64,000 nucleotides of DNA, from NCBI GenBank assembly GCA_038030265.1, contig CM075937.1, forward strand, positions 23,746,001-23,810,000, written 5' to 3'. Below the pieces are notes generated by a model. That model saw only the letters and a program-made list of their open reading frames with translations. It was not told the origin of the DNA and ran no database searches. The position numbers and the translations under genes were made by a program. Shown here one piece after another: positions 31,633 to 45,880 of this stretch. The DNA is from Corythucha ciliata. Taxonomy: Eukaryota > Arthropoda > Insecta > Hemiptera > Tingidae. Within the stretch, counting starts at the first letter, position 1, and each line of letters starts with the position of its first letter.

Positions 31633-34600
31633 ATGGTGTTGGTAGATGGTGCTGGCAGATGGTGCTGGTAGATGGTGCCGGTAGATGCTACTGGTAGATG
31701 GTGGTGGTAGATGAAGGTGGAGGATGGTGGTGGTAGATGGTGGTGGTAGATGGTGGTGGTTGATGGTGGTGGTAGATGGTTCTGGTTGATGGTGCTGGTA
31801 GATAGTGCTAGTAGATGGTGCTGGCAGATGGTGTGATGCTGTTAGATGGTGCTGGTAGATGGTGCTGGTAGATGGTGCTGGTAGATGGTGCTGGTAGATG
31901 GTGCTGGTAGATGGTGCTGGTAGATGGTGCTGGTAGATGGTGCTGGTAGATGGTGCTGGTAGATGGTGCTGGTAGATGGTGCTGGTAGATGGTGCTGGTA
32001 GATGGTGCTGGTAGATGGTGCTGGTAGATGGTGCTGGTAGATGGTGCTGGAAGATGGTGCTGGTAGATGGTGCTGGTAGATGGTGCTGGTAGATGGTGCT
32101 GGTAGATGGTGCTGGTAGATGGTGCTGGTAGATGGTGCTGGTAGATGGTGCTGGTAGATGGTGCTGGTAGATGGTGCTGGTAGATGGTGCTGGTAGATGG
32201 TGCTGGTAGATGGTGCTGGTAGATGGTGCTGGTAGATGGTGCTGGTAGATGGTGCTGGTAGATGGTGCTGGTAGATGGTGCTGGTAGATGGTGCTGGTAG
32301 ATGGTGCTGGTAGATGGTGCTGGTAGATGGTGCTGGTAGATGGTGCTGGTAGATGGTGCTGGTAGATGGTGCTGGTAGATGGTGCTGGTAGATGGTGCTG
32401 GTAGATGGTGCTGGTAGATGGTGCTGGTAGATGGTGCTGGTAGATGGTGCTGGTAGATGGTGCTGGTAGATGGTGCTGGTAGATGGTGCTGGTAGATGGT
32501 GCTGGTAGATGGTGCTGGTAGATGGTGCTGGTAGATGGTGCTGGTAGATGGTGCTGGTAGATGGTGCTGGTAGATGGTGCTGGTAGATGGTGCTGGTAGA
32601 TGGTGCTGGTAGATGGTGCTGGTAGATGGTGCTGGTAGATGGTGCTGGTAGATGGTGCTGGTAGATGGTGCTGGTAGATGGTGCTGGTAGATGGTGCTGG
32701 TAGATGGTGCTGGTAGATGGTGCTGGTAGATGGTGCTGGTAGATGGTGCTGGTAGATGGTGCTGGTAGATGGTGCTGGTAGATGGTGCTGGTAGATGGTG
32801 CTGGTAGATGGTGCTGGTAGATGGTGCTGGTAGATGGTGCTGGTAGATGGTGCTGGTAGATGGTGCTGGTAGATGGTGCTGGTAGATGGTGCTGGTAGAT
32901 GGTGCTGGTAGATGGTGCTGGTAGATGGTGCTGGTAGATGGTGCTGGTAGATGGTGCTGGTAGATGGTGCTGGTAGATGGTGCTGGTAGATGGTGCTGGT
33001 AGATGGTGCTGGTAGATGGTGCTGGTAGATGGTGCTGGTAGATGGTGCTGGTAGATGGTGCTGGTAGATGGTGCTGGTAGATGGTGCTGGTAGATGGTGC
33101 TGGTAGATGGTGCTGGTAGATGGTGCTGGTAGATGGTGCTGGTAGATGGTGCTGGTAGATGGTGCTGGTAGATGGTGCTGGTAGATGGTGCTGGTAGATG
33201 GTGCTGGTAGATGGTGCTGGTAGATGGTGCTGGTAGATGGTGCTGGTAGATGGTGCTGGTAGATGGTGCTGGTAGATGGTGCTGGTAGATGGTGCTGGTA
33301 GATGGTGCTGGTAGATGGTGCTGGTAGATGGTGCTGGTAGATGGTGCTGGTAGATGGTGCTGGTAGATGGTGCTGGTAGATGGTGCTGGTAGATGGTGCT
33401 GGTAGATGGTGCTGGTAGATGGTGCTGGTAGATGGTGCTGGTAGATGGTGCTGGTAGATGGTGCTGGTAGATGGTGCTGGTAGATGGTGCTGGTAGATGG
33501 TGCTGGTAGATGGTGCTGGTAGATGGTGCTGGTAGATGGTGCTGGTAGATGGTGCTGGTAGATGGTGCTGGTAGATGGTGCTGGTAGATGGTGCTGGTAG
33601 ATGGTGCTGGTAGATGGTGCTGGTAGATGGTGCTGGTAGATGGTGCTGGTAGATGGTGCTGGTAGATGGTGCTGGTAGATGGTGCTGGTAGATGGTGCTG
33701 GTAGATGGTGCTGGTAGATGGTGCTGGTAGATGGTGCTGGTAGATGGTGCTGGTAGATGGTGCTGGTAGATGGTGCTGGTAGATGGTGCTGGTAGATGGT
33801 GCTGGTAGATGGTGCTGGTAGATGGTGCTGGTAGATGGTGCTGGTAGATGGTGCTGGTAGATGGTGCTGGTAGATGGTGCTGGTAGATGGTGCTGGTAGA
33901 TGGTGCTGGTAGATGGTGCTGGTAGATGGTGCTGGTAGATGGTGCTGGTAGATGGTGCTGGTAGATGGTGCTGGTAGATGGTGCTGGTAGATGGTGCTGG
34001 TAGATGGTGCTGGTAGATGGTGCTGGTAGATGGTGCTGGTAGATGGTGCTGGTAGATGGTGCTGGTAGATGGTGCTGGTAGATGGTGCTGGTAGATGGTG
34101 CTGGTAGATGGTGCTGGTAGATGGTGCTGGTAGATGGTGCTGGTAGATGGTGCTGGTAGATGGTGCTGGTAGATGGTGCTGGTAGATGGTGCTGGTAGAT
34201 GGTGCTGGTAGATGGTGCTGGTAGATGGTGCTGGTAGATGGTGCTGGTAGATGGTGCTGGTAGATGGTGCTGGTAGATGGTGCTGGTAGATGGTGCTGGT
34301 AGATGGTGCTGGTAGATGGTGCTGGTAGATGGTGCTGGTAGATGGTGCTGGTAGATGGTGCTGGTAGATGGTGCTGGTAGATGGTGCTGGTAGATGGTGC
34401 TGGTAGATGGTGCTGGTAGATGGTGCTGGTAGATGGTGCTGGTAGATGGTGCTGGTAGATGGTGCTGGTAGATGGTGCTGGTAGATGGTGCTGGTAGATG
34501 GTGCTGGTAGATGGTGCTGGTAGATGGTGCTGGTAGATGGTGCTGGTAGATGGTGCTGGTAGATGGTGCTGGTAGATGGTGCTGGTAGATGGTGCTGGTA

Positions 34601-35262
34601 GATGGTGCTGGTAGATGGTGCTGGTAGATGGTGCTGGTAGATGGTGCTGGTAGATGGTGCTGGTAGATGGTGCTGGTAGATGGTGCTGGTAGATGGTGCT
34701 GGTAGATGGTGCTGGTAGATGGTGCTGGTAGATGGTGCTGGTAGATGGTGCTGGTAGATGGTGCTGGTAGATGGTGCTGGTAGATGGTGCTGGTAGATGG
34801 TGCAGGTAGATGGTGCTGGTAGATGGTGCTGGAAGATGGTGCTGGTAGATGGTGCTGGTAGATGGTGCTGGTAGATGGTGCTGGTAGATGGTGCTGGTAG
34901 ATGGTGCTGGTAGATGGTGCTGGTAGATGGTGCTGGTAGATGGTGCTGGTAGATGGTGCTGGTAGATGGTGCTGGTAGATGGTTATTGAAGATGGTGCTG
35001 GAAGATGGTGCTGGTAGATGTTGCCTGTAGATGGTGCTGGTAGATGGTGCTGATAGATGATGCTGGTAGATGGTGCTTGAAGATGGTGCTGGATGATGGT
35101 GCTGGTAGATGTTGCCTGTAGATGGTGCTGGTAGATGGTGCTGATAGATGATGCTGGTAGATGGTGCTGATAGATGATGCTGGTAGATGGTGCTGGTAGA
35201 TGTTGCTGGTGGATGTTGCTTTTAGATGGTGCTGGAAGATGATGCTGGAAGATAGTGCAGTG
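31633..35262 (+). repeat. 13-bp satellite array B3, about 279 units
   Basis: Both edges are degenerate. The left has GGTGGTAGATG variants and a short unit near 31830; the right (34980-35262) has GATGTTGCCTGTAGATGG variants. The middle is nearly perfect. Confidence 0.97.
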
Positions 35263-36370
35263 AAACTCTACCAGCACCCAATTCTAGCACCATCTTCCAG
35301 CACCATCTACCAGCACCATCTAGCAGTACCATCTACCAGCGCCATCTACCAGCACCATCTACCAGCACCATCTACCAGCACCATCTACCATTATCCACTA
35401 CCAACACCTTATACCAGAACCATCTACCAGCATCATCAACCATCACCATCTACTAGCACAATCAGCAATTATCATATACTGGCACCATCTACCTGCACCA
35501 TCTACCAGCACCATTTACCAGCACCATCTACCAGCACCATCTACCAGTACCATCTACCAGCACCATCTACCAGCACCATTTACCCGCACCATCTACCAGC
35601 ACCATCTACCAGCACCATCTACCTGCACCATCTACCAGCACCATCTACCAGCACCGTTTACCCGCACCATCCACCAGCACCATCTACCTGCACCATCTAC
35701 CTGCACCATCTACAAGCACCATCTATCAGCACCATCAGCCAGCACCATCTACCAGCACCATTTACCCGCACCATCTACCAGCACCATCTACCAGCACCAT
35801 CTACCTGCACCATCTATCAGCTCCATCTACCAGCTCCATCTACCAGCACCATCTACTCGTACCATCTACCAGCACCATCTACCTGCACCCTCTACAAGCA
35901 CCATCTATCAGCACCATCAGCCAGCACTATCAACTGGCATCTACCAGCATCGTCTGGTACCATGTTGCTAGTAGATGGTTCACTGTCTACCACCACCATC
36001 CACCAACACCATCCACTGGCATCTACCAGCATCATCTGGTATCATGGTGCTAGTAGATGGTCTACCATCTACAAACAACATTCCACTAGCACCATCAACT
36101 AGCATCTACCAGCATCGTCTGGTACTATGGTGCTAGTAGATGGTTCACTATCTAACACCACCATCCACCATCACTATCCACTGGCATCAACCAGCATCAT
36201 CTGGTATCATGGTGATAGTAGATGGTCTATCATCTACTAACAACATCCACTAGCAACGTCTACCAGCACTATCCTTCAGTTCCATCTACTAGCATCTACC
36301 AGCATCATCTGGTGTCATGATGCTAGTAGATGGTCTACAATCTACCAGCACCATCAACCAGCACCATCCA
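35263..36370 (-). repeat. Inverted satellite spacer S2 (full form)
   Basis: A 1.1-kb block. The first 670 bp are degenerate inverted 13-bp units. The last 430 bp are super-repeats in which CTGGC or CTAGC markers recur at 35934, 36016, 36099 and 36181 (82-83 bp), then at 36289 (108 bp, which is 82 plus two units). Each super-repeat carries AGATGGTCTACCATCT-like hairpins. It ends at the CCATGG palindrome (36368). Confidence 0.95.
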
Positions 36371-39300
36371 TGGTGTTGGTAGATGGTGCTGGCAGATGGT
36401 GCTGGTAGATGGTGCCGGTAGATGCTACTGGTAGATGGTGGTGGTAGATGAAGGTGGAGGATGGTGGTGGTAGATGGTGGTGGTAGATGGTGGTGGTTGA
36501 TGGTGGTGGTAGATGGTACTGGTTGATGGTGCTGGTAGATAGTGCTAGTAGATGGTGCTGGCAGATGGTGTGATGCTGTTAGATGGTGCTGGTAGATGGT
36601 GCTGGTAGATGGTGCTGGTAGATGGTGCTGGTAGATGGTGCTGGTAGATGGTGCTGGTAGATGGTGCTGGTAGATGGTGCTGGTAGATGGTGCTGGTAGA
36701 TGGTGCTGGTAGATGGTGCTGGTAGATGGTGCTGGTAGATGGTGCTGGTAGATGGTGCTGGTAGATGGTGCTGGTAGATGGTGCTGGTAGATGGTGCTGG
36801 TAGATGGTGCTGGTAGATGGTGCTGGTAGATGGTGCTGGTAGATGGTGCTGGTAGATGGTGCTGGTAGATGGTGCTGGTAGATGGTGCTGGTAGATGGTG
36901 CTGGTAGATGGTGCTGGTAGATGGTGCTGGTAGATGGTGCTGGTAGATGGTGCTGGTAGATGGTGCTGGTAGATGGTGCTGGTAGATGGTGCTGGTAGAT
37001 GGTGCTGGTAGATGGTGCTGGTAGATGGTGCTGGTAGATGGTGCTGGTAGATGGTGCTGGTAGATGGTGCTGGTAGATGGTGCTGGTAGATGGTGCTGGT
37101 AGATGGTGCTGGTAGATGGTGCTGGTAGATGGTGCTGGTAGATGGTGCTGGTAGATGGTGCTGGTAGATGGTGCTGGTAGATGGTGCTGGTAGATGGTGC
37201 TGGTAGATGGTGCTGGTAGATGGTGCTGGTAGATGGTGCTGGTAGATGGTGCTGGTAGATGGTGCTGGTAGATGGTGCTGGTAGATGGTGCTGGTAGATG
37301 GTGCTGGTAGATGGTGCTGGTAGATGGTGCTGGTAGATGGTGCTGGTAGATGGTGCTGGTAGATGGTGCTGGTAGATGGTGCTGGTAGATGGTGCTGGTA
37401 GATGGTGCTGGTAGATGGTGCTGGTAGATGGTGCTGGTAGATGGTGCTGGTAGATGGTGCTGGTAGATGGTGCTGGTAGATGGTGCTGGTAGATGGTGCT
37501 GGTAGATGGTGCTGGTAGATGGTGCTGGTAGATGGTGCTGGTAGATGGTGCTGGTAGATGGTGCTGGTAGATGGTGCTGGTAGATGGTGCTGGTAGATGG
37601 TGCTGGTAGATGGTGCTGGTAGATGGTGCTGGTAGATGGTGCTGGTAGATGGTGCTGGTAGATGGTGCTGGTAGATGGTGCTGGTAGATGGTGCTGGTAG
37701 ATGGTGCTGGTAGATGGTGCTGGTAGATGGTGCTGGTAGATGGTGCTGGTAGATGGTGCTGGTAGATGGTGCTGGTAGATGGTGCTGGTAGATGGTGCTG
37801 GTAGATGGTGCTGGTAGATGGTGCTGGTAGATGGTGCTGGTAGATGGTGCTGGTAGATGGTGCTGGTAGATGGTGCTGGTAGATGGTGCTGGTAGATGGT
37901 GCTGGTAGATGGTGCTGGTAGATGGTGCTGGTAGATGGTGCTGGTAGATGGTGCTGGTAGATGGTGCTGGTAGATGGTGCTGGTAGATGGTGCTGGTAGA
38001 TGGTGCTGGTAGATGGTGCTGGTAGATGGTGCTGGTAGATGGTGCTGGTAGATGGTGCTGGTAGATGGTGCTGGTAGATGGTGCTGGTAGATGGTGCTGG
38101 TAGATGGTGCTGGTAGATGGTGCTGGTAGATGGTGCTGGTAGATGGTGCTGGTAGATGGTGCTGGTAGATGGTGCTGGTAGATGGTGCTGGTAGATGGTG
38201 CTGGTAGATGGTGCTGGTAGATGGTGCTGGTAGATGGTGCTGGTAGATGGTGCTGGTAGATGGTGCTGGTAGATGGTGCTGGTAGATGGTGCTGGTAGAT
38301 GGTGCTGGTAGATGGTGCTGGTAGATGGTGCTGGTAGATGGTGCTGGTAGATGGTGCTGGTAGATGGTGCTGGTAGATGGTGCTGGTAGATGGTGCTGGT
38401 AGATGGTGCTGGTAGATGGTGCTGGTAGATGGTGCTGGTAGATGGTGCTGGTAGATGGTGCTGGTAGATGGTGCTGGTAGATGGTGCTGGTAGATGGTGC
38501 TGGTAGATGGTGCTGGTAGATGGTGCTGGTAGATGGTGCTGGTAGATGGTGCTGGTAGATGGTGCTGGTAGATGGTGCTGGTAGATGGTGCTGGTAGATG
38601 GTGCTGGTAGATGGTGCTGGTAGATGGTGCTGGTAGATGGTGCTGGTAGATGGTGCTGGTAGATGGTGCTGGTAGATGGTGCTGGTAGATGGTGCTGGTA
38701 GATGGTGCTGGTAGATGGTGCTGGTAGATGGTGCTGGTAGATGGTGCTGGTAGATGGTGCTGGTAGATGGTGCTGGTAGATGGTGCTGGTAGATGGTGCT
38801 GGTAGATGGTGCTGGTAGATGGTGCTGGTAGATGGTGCTGGTAGATGGTGCTGGTAGATGGTGCTGGTAGATGGTGCTGGTAGATGGTGCTGGTAGATGG
38901 TGCTGGTAGATGGTGCTGGTAGATGGTGCTGGTAGATGGTGCTGGTAGATGGTGCTGGTAGATGGTGCTGGTAGATGGTGCTGGTAGATGGTGCTGGTAG
39001 ATGGTGCTGGTAGATGGTGCTGGTAGATGGTGCTGGTAGATGGTGCTGGTAGATGGTGCTGGTAGATGGTGCTGGTAGATGGTGCTGGTAGATGGTGCTG
39101 GTAGATGGTGCTGGTAGATGGTGCTGGTAGATGGTGCTGGTAGATGGTGCTGGTAGATGGTGCTGGTAGATGGTGCTGGTAGATGGTGCTGGTAGATGGT
39201 GCTGGTAGATGGTGCTGGTAGATGGTGCTGGTAGATGGTGCTGGTAGATGGTGCTGGTAGATGGTGCTGGTAGATGGTGCTGGTAGATGGTGCTGGTAGA

Positions 39301-39578
39301 TGGTGCTTGAAGATGGTGCTGGTAAGATGGTGCTGGTAGATGTTGCCTGTAGATGGTGCTGGTAGATGGTGCTGATAGATGATGCTGGTAGATGGTGCTG
39401 ATAGATGGTGCTGGTAGATGTTGCCTGTAGATGGTGCTGGTAATGGTGCTGGTAGATGATGCTGGTAGATGGTGCTGATAGATGATGCTGGTAGATGGTG
39501 CTAGTAGATGGTGCTGGTGGATGGTGCTGGTAGATGGTGCTGGAAGATGGTGCTGGTAGATAGTGCTAGTAGATGGTC
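36371..39578 (+). repeat. 13-bp satellite array B4, about 247 units
   Basis: Edges are degenerate with the same kinds of variant as B3. The interior is near-perfect. Confidence 0.97.
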
Positions 39579-40691
39579 TACAATCTACCAGCACCCAATT
39601 CTAGCACCATCTTCCAGCACCATCTACCAGCACCATCTAGCAGTACCATCTACCAGCGCCATCTACCAGCACCATCTACCAGCACCATCTACCAGCACCA
39701 TCTACCAGCACCATCTACCAGCACCATCTACCAGCACCATCTACCAGCACCATCTACCAGCACCATCCCATCTACTAGCACAATCAGCAATTATCATATA
39801 CTGGCACCATCTACCTGCACCATCTACCAGCACCATCTACCAGCACCATCTACCAGCACCATCTACCAGTACCATCTACCAGCACCATCTACCAGCACCA
39901 TTTACCCGCACCATCTACCAGCACCATCTACCAGCACCATCTACCTGCACCATCTACCAGCACCATCTACCAGCACCGTTTACCCGCACCATCCACCAGC
40001 ACCATCTACCAGCACCATCTACCTGCACCATCTACAAGCACCATCTATCAGCACCATCAGCCAGCACCATCTACCAGCACCATTTACCCGCACCATCTAC
40101 CAGCACCATCTACCAGCACCATCTACCTGCACCATCTATCAGCTCCATCTACCAGCTCCATCTACCAGCACCATCTACTCGTACCATCTACCAGCACCAT
40201 CTACCTGCACCCTCTACAAGCACCATCTATCAGCACCATCAGCCAGCACTATCAACTGGCATCTACCAGCATCGTCTGGTACCATGTTGCTAGTAGATGG
40301 TTCACTGTCTACCACCACCATCCACCATCACCATCCACTGGCATCTACCAGCATCATCTGGTATCATGGTGCTAGTAGATGGTCTACCATTTACAAACAA
40401 CATCCACTAGCACCATCAACTAGCATCTACCAGCATCGTCTGGTACTATGGTGCTAGTAGATGGTTCACTATCTAACACCACCATCCACCATCACTATCC
40501 ACTGGCATCAACCAGCATCATCTGGTATCATGGTGATAGTAGATGGTCTATCATCTACTAACAACATCCACTAGCAACGTCTACCAGCACTATCCTTCAG
40601 TTCCATCTACTAGCATCTACCAGCATCATCTGGTGTCATGATGCTAGTAGATGGTCTACAATCTACCAGCACCATCAACCAGCACCATCCA
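39579..40691 (-). repeat. Inverted satellite spacer S3
   Basis: Close copy of S2. It differs by a longer run of clean inverted units near 39660-39770 and by loss of the CACTACCAACACCTTATACC stretch. Confidence 0.95.
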
Positions 40692-43600
40692 TGGTGTTGG
40701 TAGATGGTGCTGGCAGATGGTGCTGGTAGATGGTGCCGGTAGATGCTTCTGGTAGATGGTGGTGGTAGATGACGGTGGTGGATGGTGGTGGTAGATGGTG
40801 GTGGTAGATGGTGGTGGTAGATGGTGCTGGTAGATGGTGCTGGTAGATGGTGCTGGTAGATGGTGCTGGTAGATGGTGCTGGTAGATGGTGCTGGTAGAT
40901 GGTGCTGGTAGATGGTGCTGGTAGATGGTGCTGGTAGATGGTGCTGGTAGATGGTGCTGGTAGATGGTGCTGGTAGATGGTGCTGGTAGATGGTGCTGTA
41001 GATGGTGCTGGTAGATGGTGCTGGTAGATAGTGCTGGTAGATGGTGCTGGTAGATGGTGCTGGTAGATGGTGCTGGTAGATGGTGCTGGTAGATGGTGCT
41101 GGTAGATGGTGCTGGTAGATGGTGCTGGTAGATGGTGCTAGTAGATGGTGCTAGTAGATGGTGCTGGTAGATGGTGCTGGTAGATGGTGCTGGTAGATGG
41201 TGCTGGTAGATGGTGCTGGTAGATGGTGCTGGTAGATGGTGCTGGTAGATGGTGCTGGTAGATGGTGCTGGTAGATGGTGCTGGTAGATGGTGCTGGTAG
41301 ATGGTGCTGGTAGATGGTGCTGGTAGATAGTGCTGGTAGATGGTGCTGGTAGATGGTGCTGGTAGATGGTGCTGGTAGATGGTGCTGGTAGATGGTGCTG
41401 GTAGATGGTGCTGGTAGATGGTGCTGGTAGATGGTGCTGGTAGATGGTGCTGGTAGATGGTGCTGGTAGATGGTGCTGGTAGATGGTGCTGGTAGATGGT
41501 GCTGGTAGATGGTGCTGGTAGATGGTGCTGGTAGATGGTGCTGGTAGATGGTGCTGGTAGATGGTGCTGGTAGATGGTGCTGGTAGATGGTGCTGGTAGA
41601 TGGTGCTGGTAGATGGTGCTGGTAGATGGTGCTGGTAGATGGTGCTGGTAGATGGTGCTGGTAGATGGTGCTGGTAGATGGTGCTGGTAGATGGTGCTGG
41701 TAGATGGTGCTGGTAGATGGTGCTGGTAGATGGTGCTGGTAGATGGTGCTGGTAGATGGTGCTGGTAGATGGTGCTGGTAGATGGTGCTGGTAGATGGTG
41801 CTGGTAGATGGTGCTGGTAGATGGTGCTGGTAGATGGTGCTGGTAGATGGTGCTGGTAGATGGTGCTGGTAGATGGTGCTGGTAGATGGTGCTGGTAGAT
41901 GGTGCTGGTAGATGGTGCTGGTAGATGGTGCTGGTAGATGGTGCTGGTAGATGGTGCTGGTAGATGGTGCTGGTAGATGGTGCAGGTAGATGGTGCTGGT
42001 AGATGGTGCTGGTAGATGGTGCTGGTAGATGGTGCTGGTAGATGGTGCTGGTAGATGGTGCTGGTAGATGGTGCTTGTAGATGGTGCTGGTAGATGGTGC
42101 TGGTAGATGGTGCTGGTAGATGGTGCTGGTAGATGGTGCTGGTAGATGGTGCTGGTAGATGGTGCTGGTAGATGGTGCTAGTAGATGGTGCTGGTAGATG
42201 GTGCTGGTAGATGGTGCCGGTAGATGGTGCTGGTAGATGGTGCTGGTAGATGGTGCTGGTAGACCTCCAGATCCACTGGCATCAACGCTGGTAGATGGTG
42301 CTGGTAGATGGTGCTGGTAGATGGTGCTGGTAGATGGTGCTGGTAGATGGTGCTGGTAGATGGTGCTGGTAGATGGTGCTGGTAGATGGTGCTGGTAGAT
42401 GGTGCTGGTAGATGGTGCTGGTAGATGGTGCTGGTAGATGGTGCTGGTAGATGGTGCTGGTAGATGTGCTGGTAGATGGTGCTGGTAGATGGTGCTGGTA
42501 GATGGTGCTGGTAGATGGTGCTGGTAGATGGTGCTGGTAGATGGTGCTGGTAGATGGTGCTGGTAGATGGTGCTGGTAGATGGTGCTGGTAGATGGTGCT
42601 GGTAGATGGTGCTGGTAGATGGTGCTGGTAGATGGTGCTGGTAGATGGTGCTGGTAGATGGTGCTGGTAGATGGTGCTGGTAGATGGTGCTGGTAGATGG
42701 TGCTGGTAGATGGTGCTGGTAGATGGTGCTGGTAGATGGTGCTGGTAGATGGTGCTGGTAGATGGTGCTGGTAGATGGTGCTGGTAGATGGTGCTGGTAG
42801 ATGGTGCTGGTAGATGGTGCTGGTAGATGGTGCTGGTAGATGGTGCTGGTAGATGGTGCTGGTAGATGGTGCTGGTAGATGGTGCTGGTAGATGGTGCTG
42901 GTAGATGGTGCTGGTAGATGGTGCTGGTAGATGGTGCTGGTAGATGGTGCTGGTAGATGGTGCTGGTAGATGGTGCTGGTAGATGGTGCTGGTAGATGGT
43001 GCTGGTAGATGGTGCTGGTAGATGGTGCTGGTAGATGGTGCTGGTAGATGGTGCTGGTAGATGGTGCTGGTAGATGGTGCTGGTAGATGGTGCTGGTAGA
43101 TGGTGCTGGTAGATGGTGCTGGTAGATGGTGCTGGTAGATGGTGCTGGTAGATGGTGCTGGTAGATGGTGCTGGTAGATGGTGCTGGTAGATGGTGCTGG
43201 TAGATGGTGCTGGTAGATGGTGCTGGTAGATGGTGCTGGTAGATGGTGCTGGTAGATGGTGCTGGTAGATGGTGCTGGTAGATGGTGCTGGTAGATGGTG
43301 CTGGTAGATGGTGCTGGTAGATGGTGCTGGTAGATGGTGCTGGTAGATGGTGCTGGTAGATGGTGCTGGTAGATGGTGCTGGTAGATGGTGCTGGTAGAT
43401 GGTGCTGGTAGATGGTGCTGGTAGATGGTGCTGGTAGATGGTGCTGGTAGATGGTGCTGGTAGATGGTGCTGGTAGATGGTGCTGGTAGATGGTGCTGGT
43501 AGATGGTGCTGGTAGATGGTGCTGGTAGATGGTGCTGGTAGATGGTGCTGGTAGATGGTGCTGGTAGATGGTGCTGGTAGATGGTGCTGGTAGATGGTGC

Positions 43601-45880
43601 TGGTAGATGGTGCTGGTAGATGGTGCTGGTAGATGGTGCTGGTAGATGGTGCTGGTAGATGGTGCTGGTAGATGGTGCTGGTAGATGGTGCTGGTAGATG
43701 GTGCTGGTAGATGGTGCTGGTAGATGGTGCTGGTAGATGGTGCTGGTAGATGGTGCTGGTAGATGGTGCTGGTAGATGGTGCTGGTAGATGGTGCTGGTA
43801 GATGGTGCTGGTAGATGGTGCTGGTAGATGGTGCTGGTAGATGGTGCTGGTAGATGGTGCTGGTAGATGGTGCTGGTAGATGGTGCTGGTAGATGGTGCT
43901 GGTAGATGGTGCTGGTAGATGGTGCTGGTAGATGGTGCTGGTAGATGGTGCTGGTAGATGGTGCTGGTAGATGGTGCTGGTAGATGGTGCTGGTAGATGG
44001 TGCTGGTAGATGGTGCTGGTAGATGGTGCTGGTAGATGGTGCTGGTAGATGGTGCTGGTAGATGGTGCTGGTAGATGGTGCTGGTAGATGGTGCTGGTAG
44101 ATGGTGCTGGTAGATGGTGCTGGTAGATGGTGCTGGTAGATGGTGCTGGTAGATGGTGCTGGTAGATGGTGCTGGTAGATGGTGCTGGTAGATGGTGCTG
44201 GTAGATGGTGCTGGTAGATGGTGCTGGTAGATGGTGCTGGTAGATGGTGCTGGTAGATGGTGCTGGTAGATGGTGCTGGTAGATGGTGCTGGTAGATGGT
44301 GCTGGTAGATGGTGCTGGTAGATGGTGCTGGTAGATGGTGCTGGTAGATGGTGCTGGTAGATGGTGCTGGTAGATGGTGCTGGTAGATGGTGCTGGTAGA
44401 TGGTGCTGGTAGATGGTGCTGGTAGATGGTGCTGGTAGATGGTGCTGGTAGATGGTGCTGGTAGATGGTGCTGGTAGATGGTGCTGGTAGATGGTGCTGG
44501 TAGATGGTGCTGGTAGATGGTGCTGGTAGATGGTGCTGGTAGATGGTGCTGGTAGATGGTGCTGGTAGATGGTGCTGGTAGATGGTGCTGGTAGATGGTG
44601 CTGGTAGATGGTGCTGGTAGATGGTGCTGGTAGATGGTGCTGGTAGATGGTGCTGGTAGATGGTGCTGGTAGATGGTGCTGGTAGATGGTGCTGGTAGAT
44701 GGTGCTGGTAGATGGTGCTGGTAGATGGTGCTGGTAGATGGTGCTGGTAGATGGTGCTGGTAGATGGTGCTGGTAGATGGTGCTGGTAGATGGTGCTGGT
44801 AGATGGTGCTGGTAGATGGTGCTGGTAGATGGTGCTGGTAGATGGTGCTGGTAGATGGTGCTGGTAGATGGTGCTGGTAGATGGTGCTGGTAGATGGTGC
44901 TGGTAGATGGTGCTGGTAGATGGTGCTGGTAGATGGTGCTGGTAGATGGTGCTGGTAGATGGTGCTGGTAGATGGTGCTGGTAGATGGTGCTGGTAGATG
45001 GTGCTGGTAGATGGTGCTGGTAGATGGTGCTGGTAGATGGTGCTGGTAGATGGTGCTGGTAGATGGTGCTGGTAGATGGTGCTGGTAGATGGTGCTGGTA
45101 GATGGTGCTGGTAGATGGTGCTGGTAGATGGTGCTGGTAGATGGTGCTGGTAGATGGTGCTGGTAGATGGTGCTGGTAGATGGTGCTGGTAGATGGTGCT
45201 GGTAGATGGTGCTGGTAGATGGTGCTGGTAGATGGTGCTGGTAGATGGTGCTGGTAGATGGTGCTGGTAGATGGTGCTGGTAGATGGTGCTGGTAGATGG
45301 TGCTGGTAGATGGTGCTGGTAGATGGTGCTGGTAGATGGTGCTGGTAGATGGTGCTGGTAGATGGTGCTGGTAGATGGTGCTGGTAGATGGTGCTGGTAG
45401 ATGGTGCTGGTAGATGGTGCTGGTAGATGGTGCTGGTAGATGGTGCTGGTAGATGGTGCTGGTAGATGGTGCTGGTAGATGGTGCTGGTAGATGGTGCTG
45501 GTAGATGGTGCTGGTAGATGGTGCTGGTAGATGGTGCTGGTAGATGGTGCTGGTAGATGGTGCTGGTAGATGGTGCTGGTAGATGGTGCTGGTAGATGGT
45601 GCTGGTAGATGGTGCTGGTAGATGGTGCTGGTAGATGGTGCTGGTAGATGGTGCTGGTAGATGGTGCTGGTAGATGGTGCTGGTAGATGGTGCTGGTAGA
45701 TGGTGCTGGATGATGGTGCTGGTAGATGTTGCCTGTAGATGGTGCTGGTAGATGGTGCTGATAGATGATGCTGGTAGATGGTGCTGATAGATGATGCTGG
45801 TAGATGGTGCTGGTAGATGTTGCTGGTGGATGTTGCTTTTAGATGGTGCTGGAAGATGATGCTGGAAGATAGTGCAGTGA
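40692..45880 (+). repeat. 13-bp satellite array B5, about 399 units
   Basis: The longest array after B1. At 42262-42288 it is interrupted by a piece containing ATCCACTGGCATCAAC, a word that belongs to the spacers. A small spacer fragment was therefore caught inside the array. Confidence 0.97.

Noticed and set aside
35200..36102. 300-codon plus-strand ORFs recurring in each spacer
   Set aside because: Same unit in inverted orientation. Near-identity between spacers reflects module copying, not coding constraint.
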